From NCBI GenBank assembly GCA_005888315.1, contig VAWH01000066.1, forward strand, positions 1-43,169: 43,169 nucleotides of DNA, given 5' to 3'. The translations under genes were made by a program, and so were the position numbers. Numbering within the stretch: position 1 is the first letter of the stretch; every line of letters starts with the position of its first letter. This document shows, piece by piece, positions 8,779 to 18,269 of this stretch. This DNA is from Actinomycetota bacterium. Lineage in GTDB: Bacteria > Actinomycetota > Thermoleophilia > Gaiellales > Gaiellaceae. The notes under the pieces are model-generated. The model did no database searches. It saw nothing but the letters and a program-made list of their open reading frames with translations, and had not been told where the DNA came from.

Positions 8779-10070
8779 ATGCGCCGGCTCCTCCTCATCC
8801 TCGCCGCGGTCAGCTTGGGCGCAGCGCTCAGCTCGACAGCTTCTGCTTCGTGGAAGGTCGAATACGGCCTCCAGGACGATGCCTGGCTCGAGGTCGGGAC
8901 GCCGAGGATGTCGTCGCTCGACGGGCGCTTGGCAATGCTCGACCGCCTCGGCGTCGGCGTCGTCCGCTACACGGTCCGCTGGGACCACGTCGCGCCTCGG
9001 CGGCCCGAGGCGCCCGCGGACCCGGACGATCCAGCGTACGACTGGAGCTCGGCCGATGCCCTGCTTGCCGGGCTACACGCGCACCGGATCGACGTCGTCC
9101 TGACCGTCTGGGGCACACCGCCCTGGGCGAGCGGCCGCTTGAGGCGGAGCCGACCGCCGAAGAGCCCGAAGGCGCTCGCCCAGTTCGTGACCGCCGCGGC
9201 GAAGCGCTACCCGTGGGTGCACAAGTGGGAGATCTGGAACGAGCCGAACCAGGTCGGCGGCCTGAACCCGAACTCGCCGCGCCTCTACGTCGAGCGATTG
9301 CTGAATCCCGCCGTCGCGGCGCTGCACGCCGTCGACCCCCGCAACGTGGTCGCCGGCGGCGCCACCTCGCCGCGCGCGACGCGGACCGCGCTCTCCGCGG
9401 TCGCCTTCATGCGCGGCATGCGCCGCGCCGGCGCGAGATTCGACGTCTACTCGCACCATCCGTATCCGCGCTGGTTCGGACGGGGCCGACCGGAGACGCC
9501 GTTGCAGACGCTGCCGTGCACGCGCTGGCTGACGATGGCCAGCCTCCAGTGCCTGCTCCGGAACGTGACCAGAACTTCGGTCCAAAGCATGTGTGGCTAA
9601 CCGAGTACGCGTACAAGACCAACCCGCCCGACCGCTACCGCGGGGTCCCGTTCGCGCTGCAGGCACGCTTTGTCGGCGAGGCGGCCCGGCGCGTCTACCA
9701 GGCTCCCCGCGTCGACGTGTTGATCAACTTCCTGCTCCGCGACGAGCCCGTGATCGGACGCTGGTCGAGCGGGTTCTTCACCGCGGGCGAGGTCGTGAAG
9801 CCGTCGTTTTTCGCGTTCATGCTGCCGCTCGCCGAGATCAGCCGCCGCGGCGGTCGGACGATGCTGTGGGGTCAGGTGCGCCCACGGTCAGGCCCCCAGC
9901 CCTACCTCTTGCAGCGCCGCCGGCGAGGCCGCTGGGTTCCGATCGGCAGCGTCGGCGTCACCGGCAGAGAGGGCTTCTTCGCGCGCGAGGTCTTCGCCGG
10001 GCCGGGCTCGAAGTTCCGGATCTGGTCGCTGCTGGACGACACCTTCAGCCCGCCGCTCACGATCACGTGA
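8779..10070 (+). pseudogene. Secreted glycoside hydrolase (GH39/GH5-like TIM barrel), interrupted by a frameshift
   Basis: The first part (from ATG 8779) has a signal peptide ending at about residue 24 (SSTASASW), then a TIM-barrel cellulase-superfamily sequence with the acid/base glutamate E155 in KWEIWNEPNQ. That frame stops at 9598-9600. The continuation, including the probable nucleophile region HVWLTEYAYKTNPPD, is in the frame one base back and runs to TGA at 10068-10070. The two halves join smoothly if one base is missing near 9571-9577, in or next to AGAACTTC. This is a recent inactivating deletion or a base-calling error. The 3' end overlaps the ETF:quinone oxidoreductase gene by 8 bp. 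Confidence 0.8.
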
Positions 10071-11739
10071 GGGTGTATTCCGGGCCCGAGCCGCCTTCCG
10101 GCGGGGTCAGGCGGCCGCCCTTCGCCGTGATCGCGCCGCACTGGACGCAGTTCGAGGCGGTCACCTCGACACGGCCGTCCTGCGGCTCGTAGACCTGGGC
10201 CGGACACATCCGCGCCCACAGCTCCGCGAGCTCGGGCGCCACCCGCGTCTGGACGCGGAGGTGGTTCGGCGCGTCGTCGCGCGTCTTGTTCCCGCTCAGG
10301 AAAACCGAGGAGAGCTTGTCGAAGGTGAGCTTGCCGTCCGGCGCCGGGTAACGGCGGGCTCGACCGGTGCGGATCAGCTCCTGCTCCGCGTCGGGTTCCG
10401 TGCGCGCGTCGCCGGGCGGGAACTTGCCGTGGCTTGCGGTCATCGCTCCCGCCAACGCCCCACCGAGCCAAAAGCCGCGGCCGAAGGCCTGGCGCATGTT
10501 CCGGACCTGCTCGAGGTCGCGCCAGACGAAGCTCTGCTTGACCGCCTCATCGTAGGAGGCGAGCGCGCCGCGGCGGCCGACGGCCTCCCCGCGCTGGAGC
10601 ACCGCGAACGCCGCCTCGGCGGCGAGCGCGCCCGTTTCGATCGCGTAGTGGATCCCCTTCAGCGCCGGCACGTTGACGAAGCCGGGTCCGTCGCCCGCGA
10701 GCAGCAGGCCCGGCGCGTGCAACCGCTTCGGCAGCGACAGGAATCCCCCTTCGGGGATCGTCTTCGCGCCCCAGGCGATCCGCTCGCCGCCGTCGAGCAA
10801 CTTGCGGACGAGCGGGTGCGTCTTCAGCTCCTGCAGCAGGTCGTGGACGGAAAGCTCGACGTCGCGGTAGTCGAGCCCCACCACCATGCCGAGCGTCAGC
10901 AGCTCGTCGCCCATCGGATAGATGAACGAGCCGCCGAACTCGCGATACTTGGCGCCGGCGCGCAGCGGCCAGCCCATCGTGTGGATGACGCGTCGAAGTG
11001 GCCTGGCGACACGCCAGACCTCCTTGACGCCGAGCGCCCAGACTTGCGGGTTCTCGCCTGCGAGGCCGAACGTCTCGATCGCGGCGCCCGTCAGGTGGCC
11101 CTGCGTTCCTTCCGCGAGCACGGTAACGCGCGCAAGGACATCCGAGCCGGGCTCGAAGTTCGGCAGCTCCTCGCCGTCTCTGCCGCGGCCCTTGTCGCCG
11201 GTGCGGATGCCGCGCACCCGGCCGTGCTCGACGAGCAGCTTCGTCGCGGCGGTCTCGGGCAGGATCATCGCCCCGGCCTCCTCCGCTTGCGCGGCCAGCC
11301 AGCGACCGAGCTCCGACAGCGAGGCGACGCGGTTGCCGTGGTTCTTCATCGTCGGCGGCGTCGGGATTCGGGCGGCGCGGTTGCGGGTCAGGAAGTAGAC
11401 CGACTCCTGCTCGACCACGCCGTAGAAGGGGAGCTCGTCGAGCCGCTTGCGGCCCGCGAAGAGCCGCTGCAGCGCGCGCGGGTTGACGACCGCGCCCGAG
11501 AGCAGATGCGAGCCCGGCTGCTTCCCCTTCTCGATCACCGCGACCGGCACGTCCCCGAGGCGCTCGGCAATCGCCGGTGCCTCCTCGAGCAACTGGCCGA
11601 GCCTGATTGCGCAGGCGAGCCCGGCTGGGCCGGCGCCGACGATCGCGACGCCGACCTCGATGCGCTCGTCCTCCGGATCGGTCGGCCGGGCGACCGCCTC
11701 CGAGACGTCGAAAGGAGGCGGGAAGTCGGAAGGCTTCAT
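10063..11739 (-). CDS. Electron transfer flavoprotein:quinone oxidoreductase
   Basis: The 558-residue flavoprotein takes electrons from reduced ETF to membrane quinone. The FAD-binding [12 protein letters not shown] is at 31-42, [12 protein letters not shown] follows, and the C-terminal ferredoxin-like part ends [11 protein letters not shown]. The iron-sulfur ligand set is unusual: the pattern is MCP, 18 residues, CxxC, and the next position (CVQCGAI) has isoleucine where the family's fourth cysteine lies. It is downstream of etfB-etfA on the same strand, 97 bp after etfA, with a 25-bp tandem repeat in that gap. Acyl-CoA dehydrogenase elsewhere in the window is the likely electron source. Confidence 0.93.
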   Translation of the reverse strand: MKPSDFPPPFDVSEAVARPTDPEDERIEVGVAIVGAGPAGLACAIRLGQLLEEAPAIAERLGDVPVAVIEKGKQPGSHLLSGAVVNPRALQRLFAGRKRLDELPFYGVVEQESVYFLTRNRAARIPTPPTMKNHGNRVASLSELGRWLAAQAEEAGAMILPETAATKLLVEHGRVRGIRTGDKGRGRDGEELPNFEPGSDVLARVTVLAEGTQGHLTGAAIETFGLAGENPQVWALGVKEVWRVARPLRRVIHTMGWPLRAGAKYREFGGSFIYPMGDELLTLGMVVGLDYRDVELSVHDLLQELKTHPLVRKLLDGGERIAWGAKTIPEGGFLSLPKRLHAPGLLLAGDGPGFVNVPALKGIHYAIETGALAAEAAFAVLQRGEAVGRRGALASYDEAVKQSFVWRDLEQVRNMRQAFGRGFWLGGALAGAMTASHGKFPPGDARTEPDAEQELIRTGRARRYPAPDGKLTFDKLSSVFLSGNKTRDDAPNHLRVQTRVAPELAELWARMCPAQVYEPQDGRVEVTASNCVQCGAITAKGGRLTPPEGGSGPEYTLT

Positions 11740-11753
11740 CGCCCGAACCCGCC

Positions 11754-11828
11754 GACCGGGTCCCGGGCCATGTCTGCCGACCGGGTCCCGGGACCTGTCC
11801 CGTGACCGGGTCCCGCTGGAAGGTGGTC
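11754..11828. repeat. 25-bp tandem repeat between etfA and the ETF:quinone oxidoreductase gene
   Basis: The 12-mer GACCGGGTCCCG begins at 11754, 11779 and 11804, exactly 25 bp apart; copies 1 and 2 extend as CCGGGTCCCGG, which is palindromic around one base. The rest of the unit has diverged between copies. It fills most of the 97-bp intercistronic gap. The GGGACCTGTCCC string in copy 2 recalls the GGGACTGTCCC palindrome of the repeat at 289-445, so the two may belong to one repeat family. Confidence 0.8.
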
Positions 11829-11836
11829 GGCGCGGC

Positions 11837-12799
11837 TCACGCTGCTTTGCGTTGCCGGACGAGCTCGGTCAGCTTCGGGATGATCTCGTGCAGGTCGCCG
11901 ACGACGCCGAGGTCGGCGTACTCGAAGATGGGCGCGTTCGGGTCCTTGTTGATCGCGACGATCACGTTCGAACCCTGCATGCCGACCTTGTGCTGGATCG
12001 CGCCGGAGATGCCGACGGCGATGTAGAGCCGCGGCGCGACGGTCTTGCCCGTCTGCCCGACCTGCGTCGAGTATGGGTACCAGCCCGCGTCGACGACCGC
12101 CCGCGTGGCGGCGACCGCGCCGCCGAGCGCCTTCGCGAGTTCCTCCACCAGGGCGAAGTTGTCCGGGCCGCCGAGCCCGCGGCCGCCAGCGACGATCACG
12201 TCCGCGTCCTCGATCGACGGCCCCTCGCTCTCCTCGTGGGCCTGCTCGATCATCTTCGCGAGGGTGGAGAAGTCCTCGAGCTGCACGTCGACCCGCTCGA
12301 CCTCGGGCTCGGCAGGGCTCTCGACCGGCTCGAAGGTGCCGGTGCGGATCAGCGCCAGGCGCGGCTCGCCTTTCCACCCGACGTCGACGTAGACGGTGTC
12401 GTCGAGCGCCGGCCGCTTGCCGACGAGCTTCCCGTCCTCCTGCGCCAGGTCGACGAGGTCCCAGTTGAGACCGGCGTCGAGACGCGCCGCGAGACCCGCG
12501 GCGACGTCGGCGGTTAGAACGGTCGCGCCGAAGAGAACGGTCTCGAAGCCATGTCTCCGGACCAGGTCCGCGGCCACGTCCACACGGGGCTGTGGCAGCG
12601 GCGCCTCGAGCGCCGGGTCGTCCGCGACGTAGACCTTGGCCGCACCGAAGCGGCCCGCCTGCGCCGCCAGGCCCTCGACGCCGGAGCCGGCGATCAGTGC
12701 CGAGACGTCGCCGCCGAGCTGAGCGGCCTTGGCCAGCACGCCGAGCGAGTCCTTCTGCAGCTCGCCTTCGTGGTGCTCGAGGAAGACGAGCGTGCTCAC
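11837..12799 (-). CDS. etfA: Electron transfer flavoprotein alpha subunit
   Basis: The 320-residue product pairs with EtfB to carry electrons from acyl-CoA dehydrogenases. The C-terminal FAD domain shows [20 protein letters not shown] and [19 protein letters not shown], both diagnostic for EtfA, and a [13 protein letters not shown] segment near residue 205. The start is GTG (12797-12799), overlapping the etfB stop as GTGA. Gene order etfB-etfA then the quinone oxidoreductase gives the whole route from flavoprotein to quinone in one transcript. Confidence 0.97.
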   Translation of the reverse strand: MSTLVFLEHHEGELQKDSLGVLAKAAQLGGDVSALIAGSGVEGLAAQAGRFGAAKVYVADDPALEAPLPQPRVDVAADLVRRHGFETVLFGATVLTADVAAGLAARLDAGLNWDLVDLAQEDGKLVGKRPALDDTVYVDVGWKGEPRLALIRTGTFEPVESPAEPEVERVDVQLEDFSTLAKMIEQAHEESEGPSIEDADVIVAGGRGLGGPDNFALVEELAKALGGAVAATRAVVDAGWYPYSTQVGQTGKTVAPRLYIAVGISGAIQHKVGMQGSNVIVAINKDPNAPIFEYADLGVVGDLHEIIPKLTELVRQRKAA

Positions 12800-13569
12800 A
12801 ACGCCTTCCGCTCCAAGAGGAACTCGACGATTTTCTCCGCCCCCGACCCGTCGTCCTCGACTCGCTGCGTCTCGCCACGCGGCGGCGGCTCGCCGAGTGC
12901 GTAGACCTCGGTGCGGGAGCCGCTCTCGCCCGCGCGCTCCCCCTCAACCCCAAGGTCGGAGAGCGACACGGTCTCCTGCGGCTTCTTCTTCGCGCCCATG
13001 ATCCCCTTCAGCGACGGGTAGCGCGGCTCGTTGATCGCGTCCGAGACGGCAACGACGGCGGGCAGCGGCGCCTCGATCACGTCGTAGCCGAACTCCGTCT
13101 GCCGCTTGCCGCGCACCGCTCCGTCGGACACGGTCAGCTCGGCGACCTGCGAGATCAGCGGGCGGCGGAGCCGATCTGCGACCGCCGCCCACATGACGGC
13201 GCCGTCGGAATCGTTCGCCTGTTGGCCGAAGAGAACGAGCTCGGCCTGCTCGCGCTCGAGGACACGCGCCAGCGCATAGCTCGAGGCGACGAGGTCCGAG
13301 CCGGCCGCAGCTTCATCCGTGACCAGGACAACGCGGTCGGCGCCCATCGCCAGCGCCTTCCGAAGCGCGTCGAGCGAGCGCTCGGGCCCGAGCGAGAAGA
13401 GCACGACCTCGGCGTCGGCGGCGTCACCTTTCAGCCGCAGCCCCTCCTCGACGGCGTTCGCGTCGAAGGGGTTCAGCGTCTGCTCGCCGGAGCGGTCGAG
13501 GCGCTTCGTCTCCGGATCGATCCGGCGCGCCTGCTCGGGAACGGCCTTTGCGCAAACAGCGATCTTCAT
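12796..13569 (-). CDS. etfB: Electron transfer flavoprotein beta subunit
   Basis: The 257-residue product starts at ATG 13567-13569 with the typical MKIAVCAKAVPEQ. The AMP-binding region includes LVLFGQQANDSDGAVMWAAVA (about 113-133), and RYPSLKGIMGAKKKP is the conserved recognition-loop region near residue 200. The frame is open upstream to 13728, but that part has no family similarity and contains the inverted repeats described at 13571-13710. It is the first gene of the etf operon and divergent from the M23 peptidase gene. Confidence 0.96.
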   Translation of the reverse strand: MKIAVCAKAVPEQARRIDPETKRLDRSGEQTLNPFDANAVEEGLRLKGDAADAEVVLFSLGPERSLDALRKALAMGADRVVLVTDEAAAGSDLVASSYALARVLEREQAELVLFGQQANDSDGAVMWAAVADRLRRPLISQVAELTVSDGAVRGKRQTEFGYDVIEAPLPAVVAVSDAINEPRYPSLKGIMGAKKKPQETVSLSDLGVEGERAGESGSRTEVYALGEPPPRGETQRVEDDGSGAEKIVEFLLERKAL

Positions 13570-13757
13570 CCCGGCGCCGGACTCTATCGGCGGGATATCG
13601 CCGGATGACTTGCTAGGGTGCCGCGCTTCGCCGACATGGTCGAGAGCGAAAACAGCCGGTCCTGCTGCAGCAAACCGGGAGTAGCGGCCGCGCGAGTAAA
13701 TCGCGCGGCCTCTTACACGGCATCGCAAGCTACGCCGTCGCGCGCGAACCGGAGCTC
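13570..13757. promoter_or_regulatory. Divergent intergenic region with several inverted repeats (etfB / M23 peptidase)
   Basis: This 188-bp gap holds the upstream regions of two divergent genes. It contains the palindromes CCGGCGCCGG (13571-13580) next to the etfB start and TGCTGCAGCA (13663-13672), and a hairpin with arms GGCCGCGCGA/TCGCGCGGCC and loop GTAAA (13686-13710). The hairpin could be an operator, a leader hairpin or a terminator remnant. No convincing -35/-10 pair was found. Confidence 0.5.
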
Positions 13758-14648
13758 ATGAGACGCCACCGGACGACAGCCCGAGGAGCCCTCTTCCTCT
13801 TGCTCGTCGCCGGCCTGCTGGCCGGGACGGCGGCCGCGCGGTCTGGGGGCACGGCGAAGCCGATCATCTTCCCGATCCTCGGCGCCGCGCACTACACGGA
13901 CGACTTCGGCGCCCCGCGTCCCGGCGGCCCGCACCAGGGGATCGACATCGTCGCGGCCAAGAAATCGTTCGCGCTCGCCGCGGAGGCGGGCAAGGTCGAG
14001 TTCTGGACGACCTCGGCCTCGGCCGGCTGCATGCTCTACCTCTACGGCGCCAGCGGAACGACCTACTACTACATCCACCTGAACAACGACCTTACGCGCG
14101 GCAACGACAATCGCGGCAAGTGCGTCGCCGGCACCGCGTACGCCCCGGGGCTGAAGGACGGCGCCAAGGTCGCAGCCGGGCAGCCGGTCGGCTTCGTGGG
14201 CGACTCGGGCGACGCGGACGGAGTCCACGCGCACCTGCACTTCGAGGTACATCCAGGCGGCGGCAAGGCGGCTGACGGCTACCCGTATCTGCAGGCGGCC
14301 CAGCACCTGCTCTTCGCGGCACCAAAGGGCAAGCCGTTCACGCTCGAGCTCGACGGCACCGTCATGAAGCCCGCGGCCCTGACGCTGCAGCTGAAGGTGA
14401 GCACCGTCCACGCCTGGCCGATGGGGCAGCGTCAGACGAGGCTGCGCCGGCCGCTGCTCCTGAACGTCCCGAACACGGCGATCGTCCAGTCCACGAACGG
14501 CTCCTCGACGCGGAAGACGACCCTGCTCAGCGCCCGCCAGGGACAGACAGTCAAGGTCTGGACAATGCCCGCGACCGCGAGCCTGAAGACCGAGCGCGGC
14601 GACGACCTCGCGCTCGCGGCGGCACTCGTCTTGCTGAAGCAGCCCTAA
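13758..14648 (+). CDS. Secreted M23 (LytM-type) peptidase
   Basis: The 296-residue protein has a signal peptide (residues 1 to about 28, LLLVAGLLAGTAAA) and an M23 metallopeptidase domain. Zinc ligands are visible as H59xxxD63 in HQGIDI and the HxH of HAHLHFEV (H159, H161), with YYYIHLNN (H107) between. Such enzymes cut peptidoglycan cross-bridges or stems outside the membrane, in growth or division. The C-terminal 110 residues are beta-rich and not recognised. The stop overlaps that of the convergent propeller gene by 3 bases, at a 13-bp palindrome. Confidence 0.9.
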   Translation: MRRHRTTARGALFLLLVAGLLAGTAAARSGGTAKPIIFPILGAAHYTDDFGAPRPGGPHQGIDIVAAKKSFALAAEAGKVEFWTTSASAGCMLYLYGASGTTYYYIHLNNDLTRGNDNRGKCVAGTAYAPGLKDGAKVAAGQPVGFVGDSGDADGVHAHLHFEVHPGGGKAADGYPYLQAAQHLLFAAPKGKPFTLELDGTVMKPAALTLQLKVSTVHAWPMGQRQTRLRRPLLLNVPNTAIVQSTNGSSTRKTTLLSARQGQTVKVWTMPATASLKTERGDDLALAAALVLLKQP

Positions 14649-15532
14649 CGCGGCGTTATCTCGCGGACGTTCGAGCCGTCCGCGTTCATGACGAACAGGC
14701 TCTGACCGAGCTGAAAGAGGATCCGCCGCCCTTCCGGCGACCAGTGCGCTGTGTACGTGGCGTGCTCGCCGAGGAAGTGGAGCTTGCGCGTCCGCAGATC
14801 GAGCACTGAGATCCTCGTGTTCCCGCGCGGGTCGTTCAAGACAGGGTCTTCGACGAGGAGGATCTTTCGGCCTCCCGGCGACCAGTCGGCCGAGTAGATG
14901 GTGTGGCCAATAACAAGCTTCGTCCGCTTCCCGCGGTACCGGCTGATGATCGCAAGGTACGGCGTGATGAGGTCCGTGTCGGCCGCCGTGCCCACGCTGA
15001 AGGCGAGCCTTTGCCCTCCGGGTGACCACGTCGGCGACCCGAGCGACTCGTTCTTCCGCGGGAACGCGGCAAGGGTCTTCTCCGCTCCGTCCGGTCGCAT
15101 CACGTAGATCGAGCTGTAGGACTCGGCGGCTCCGTTTCCGTACGCGATACGACGTCCGCTCGGCGAGAAATCCGGCGCCCAACCGCCGTACCCAGTCAGT
15201 CGCCGGTGCTTCGTTCCGTCAGAACTCACTTCGTCGATGAACGCGTAGTCCTGATACGCGATCCACTTCCCGTCGGGCGACCAGGCGAGGCCGGCCTTGC
15301 CGTATGGACCCGCATTGTTTGTCAGCTGCCGCAGTCCGCTTCCGTCGAGATTCATCACGTAGACCTCGAACTTGCCGGAGCCAGGATTCACGCGGTCGCT
15401 CGCAAACGCGATCTGCCGGCCGTTCGGCGACCAGGCTGGAGACTGATACGCGGCGGGAGACGTTGCTCCGGAATCCCCGGCCCCCGTGGCGACCGTCGCC
15501 GCGGCGACGAAGGCGGCAAACCACCTGCACAT
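14645..15532 (-). CDS. Secreted TolB-like beta-propeller protein (PD40 repeats)
   Basis: The 295-residue product has a short signal-like N-terminus (MCRWFAAFVAAATVATGAG) followed by about six PD40/WD40-like blades, each with a version of WSPNGRQIAFASD, e.g. WSPDGKWIAYQD, FSPSGRRIAYGN, WSPGGQRLAFSV, WSPGGRKILLVE and WSPEGRRILFQL. It resembles the TolB propeller but without the TolB N-terminal domain, so it is probably an extracytoplasmic binding protein of unknown partner. ATG 15530-15532 is preferred; a TTG two codons upstream (15538) is possible. Neither has a clear ribosome binding site. Confidence 0.85.
   Translation of the reverse strand: MCRWFAAFVAAATVATGAGDSGATSPAAYQSPAWSPNGRQIAFASDRVNPGSGKFEVYVMNLDGSGLRQLTNNAGPYGKAGLAWSPDGKWIAYQDYAFIDEVSSDGTKHRRLTGYGGWAPDFSPSGRRIAYGNGAAESYSSIYVMRPDGAEKTLAAFPRKNESLGSPTWSPGGQRLAFSVGTAADTDLITPYLAIISRYRGKRTKLVIGHTIYSADWSPGGRKILLVEDPVLNDPRGNTRISVLDLRTRKLHFLGEHATYTAHWSPEGRRILFQLGQSLFVMNADGSNVREITPR
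14646..14658. terminator. 13-bp palindrome across convergent stop codons
   Basis: TAACGC-G-GCGTTA is a perfect inverted repeat that begins with the TAA stop of the M23 peptidase gene and overlaps the TAG stop of the propeller gene. It is a possible compact two-way terminator; there is no T-run. Confidence 0.4.
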
Positions 15533-15552
15533 GACCAAAGTGTAGGGAGGTT

Positions 15553-16328
<776 letters not shown>

Positions 16329-16332
<4 letters not shown>

Positions 16333-16724
16333 GCAGCCACCCTCGCCCGCAGGAACTCGACGATTTCGCTCGTCGGCGCGCCGGGCGTGAACACCTCGGC
16401 GACGCCCTGCTCCTTCAGCTCGTTCGCGTCGGCGGTCGGAATCGTGCCGCCGAGGACGACGAGCACGTCCTCGGCGCCGTTCTCCTTCAGGCCGTCGAGG
16501 ATCCGCGGCACGAGCGTCATGTGCGCGCCGGAGAGGATCGAGATCCCGACCGCGTCGGCGTCTTCCTGGATTGCGGTCTCCACGATCTGCTCGGGCGTCT
16601 GATGCAGACCCGTGTAGATCACCTCCATACCCGCGTCCCGTAGCGCGCGTGCGATGATCTTGGCCCCGCGATCGTGTCCGTCGAGGCCGGGTTTTGCGAT
16701 CACGACTCGGATCTTGCGTGCCAC
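16329..16724 (-). CDS. B12-binding small subunit of an acyl-CoA mutase
   Basis: The 131-residue product is a stand-alone cobalamin-binding domain. It carries the base-off/His-on motif DGHDRG (D15, H17, G20), then SILSGAH and [13 protein letters not shown]. It should pair with the large catalytic subunit at 18868-20538 to form an adenosylcobalamin-dependent mutase of the IcmA/IcmB or split methylmalonyl-CoA mutase type. The start is GTG (16722-16724), 30 bp from the divergent MBL gene. It overlaps the enoyl-CoA hydratase gene by 4 bp, so the two are coupled. Confidence 0.93.
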
Positions 16725-16754
16725 GGGCGGCAAGTATATGGCGGTGATGCTGGC

Positions 16755-17480
16755 TTGAAACTCACGGTTGCGGGCTGTTCGCCGGCCTGGCCGAACCCGG
16801 GCGGTGCCCAGTCGGGGTACCTGCTCGAGAGCGGCGGCGGGCGCCTGCTGCTCGACTGCGGGCCGGGCGTACTCGCGCGGCTGCGGGAGCTCGAGCCGTG
16901 GCCCGAGCTCGACGCGATCGCGATCACGCACTGGCATCTCGACCACTGGGGCGACCTCGTTCCCTGGGTCTGGGGCCGAATGTTCGGCCCGGGAGTGGAT
17001 ACGAAGACGCCCGAGCTGTGGATTCCCCCGGGCGGGGGCGAGATGCTCGAGACGATCGGGTCGCGCCTCGGCCGGCCGGACATGTTCTCGAGCACCTTCG
17101 AGCTACACGAGTACGTCGACGCGGAGCCTTTTCAGACCGCCGGCTTCGAGGTGACGCCCGCGCGGGTGCTCCACTACGAGCTGTTGGCGTTCGGCTTCCG
17201 CGCCTCGGCGAACGGAACCGTGCTCGCCTACTCGGGCGACTCAGGGCCGAGCGACGCGCTGCCTAGGCTCGCGAGGGATGCCGACCTGTTCGTCTGCGAG
17301 GCGACGCTCCTGCAGCCGAATCCGGAGGGCGGGACGCGTGGCCACCTCGCCGCCGCCGAGGCTGTCGAGGCATTCGAGCAATCCCGCGCAAGGCGGCTGT
17401 TGCTCACGCACCGTCCCGACGAGCGCCCGCTCGAGGACGGCCTGGAGCTCGCCTACGACGGGCTCGAAGTCGACCTGTAG
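16755..17480 (+). CDS. MBL-fold metallo-hydrolase (RNase Z-like)
   Basis: The 241-residue product has the metallo-beta-lactamase zinc motif HWHLDH (H59, H61, D63, H64), a later GDSGPSD aspartate and LLTHRPDE near the end. The N-terminus [24 protein letters not shown] matches RNase Z-like/cyclic phosphodiesterase-type members. TTG at 16755-16757 is the start that fits the family; the frame is open further upstream but that part overlaps the divergent B12 subunit gene. The substrate is unknown. The last 28 bp overlap the convergent membrane-protein gene. Confidence 0.87.
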   Translation: MKLTVAGCSPAWPNPGGAQSGYLLESGGGRLLLDCGPGVLARLRELEPWPELDAIAITHWHLDHWGDLVPWVWGRMFGPGVDTKTPELWIPPGGGEMLETIGSRLGRPDMFSSTFELHEYVDAEPFQTAGFEVTPARVLHYELLAFGFRASANGTVLAYSGDSGPSDALPRLARDADLFVCEATLLQPNPEGGTRGHLAAAEAVEAFEQSRARRLLLTHRPDERPLEDGLELAYDGLEVDL

Positions 17481-18226
17481 GTCCCCGCCGCCTCATACTC
17501 CCGCATCGCCCGACGGTTCCGGACGAAGCCGCGGACCCCGAGCCCTAGGGGAACCAGGAAGATCAGCGAGAAGGCGGACAGCGGCAGCAACAGCCAAGTA
17601 GCACTGAGCGGCGACTTGCTGGTCCCAGAGGTCGGCAGGCTGATGTGCAGATCGGAGGCGCCCTCGCCGATGCCGGGCGCTGTGCTCCCGGACGAAGGCG
17701 CCGGGACGAACTCGGACACGAGCCAGCGCTCGTGCTTGCCGGAGCCGTGGCGCCGTAGGTCGAGGTAGAAGACAGCCGCGCGCTGGTGCTCGTTCTTCGC
17801 CGGGAAGAGCGCGACCTGGAGCCCGATCCGAGTTCGGTACGAGTAGTCCGGCCTCCAGCGAATCACCCGGTAGTGGTACGGCGGGAAGGGCAGCTCGTTT
17901 CCGGTGTCCCATTGCGCGCGCGTGTAGCCCTGGTGCAGGCTCGCCTCGGTCAGCACCCACGACCGATCGACGTCGCGGCGCGTGAGCGCGGTCCGCAGGA
18001 ACTCGGCCGCGACGCCCATCGCCGTCAGCCGCTCGTAACGCGAATGCTTGACCGCCTTGGGTTCCCGATACTCGCTCGGCTTTCCCTTCGTGAACTTCGG
18101 CGCGTGCGCAGGAGCCGTGTTGCGGAAGAAGACGAATGAGACGAGGACGGCAAGGCCGACCGCGACGACCACACCGAGCCACGTGAGCCGGCGCCTTCTC
18201 CGGGGCGAGGCCAGAAACCTGCTCAT
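17453..18226 (-). CDS. Membrane-anchored protein, paralogue of the next gene upstream
   Basis: The 257-residue protein is not recognised by family. It has a basic N-terminus with a transmembrane helix (about 15-34), an exported domain with AAEFLRTALTRRDVDRSWVL and a GYTRAQWDTGNELPFPPY block, and a second helix (about 207-232) before a basic tail. The layout resembles the gene at 18270-18833 (AARFIDAGVRGHDPQLAYRL, then GYHSLKQWMQDWKTVGVPI), so the two look like paralogues of an NTF2-like type domain; that fold is inference. It ends inside the convergent MBL gene. ATG start at 18224-18226. Confidence 0.75.
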   Translation of the reverse strand: MSRFLASPRRRRRLTWLGVVVAVGLAVLVSFVFFRNTAPAHAPKFTKGKPSEYREPKAVKHSRYERLTAMGVAAEFLRTALTRRDVDRSWVLTEASLHQGYTRAQWDTGNELPFPPYHYRVIRWRPDYSYRTRIGLQVALFPAKNEHQRAAVFYLDLRRHGSGKHERWLVSEFVPAPSSGSTAPGIGEGASDLHISLPTSGTSKSPLSATWLLLPLSAFSLIFLVPLGLGVRGFVRNRRAMREYEAAGTYRSTSSPS

Positions 18227-18269
18227 CCGACTCAGCTTACGAGACGAGACGGCCGTCGAAAAGCCCCGG

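Noticed and set aside
9571-9577. Programmed ribosomal frameshift in the glycoside hydrolase gene
   Set aside because: No slippery heptamer or downstream pseudoknot seen; a deletion or base-calling error is simpler.
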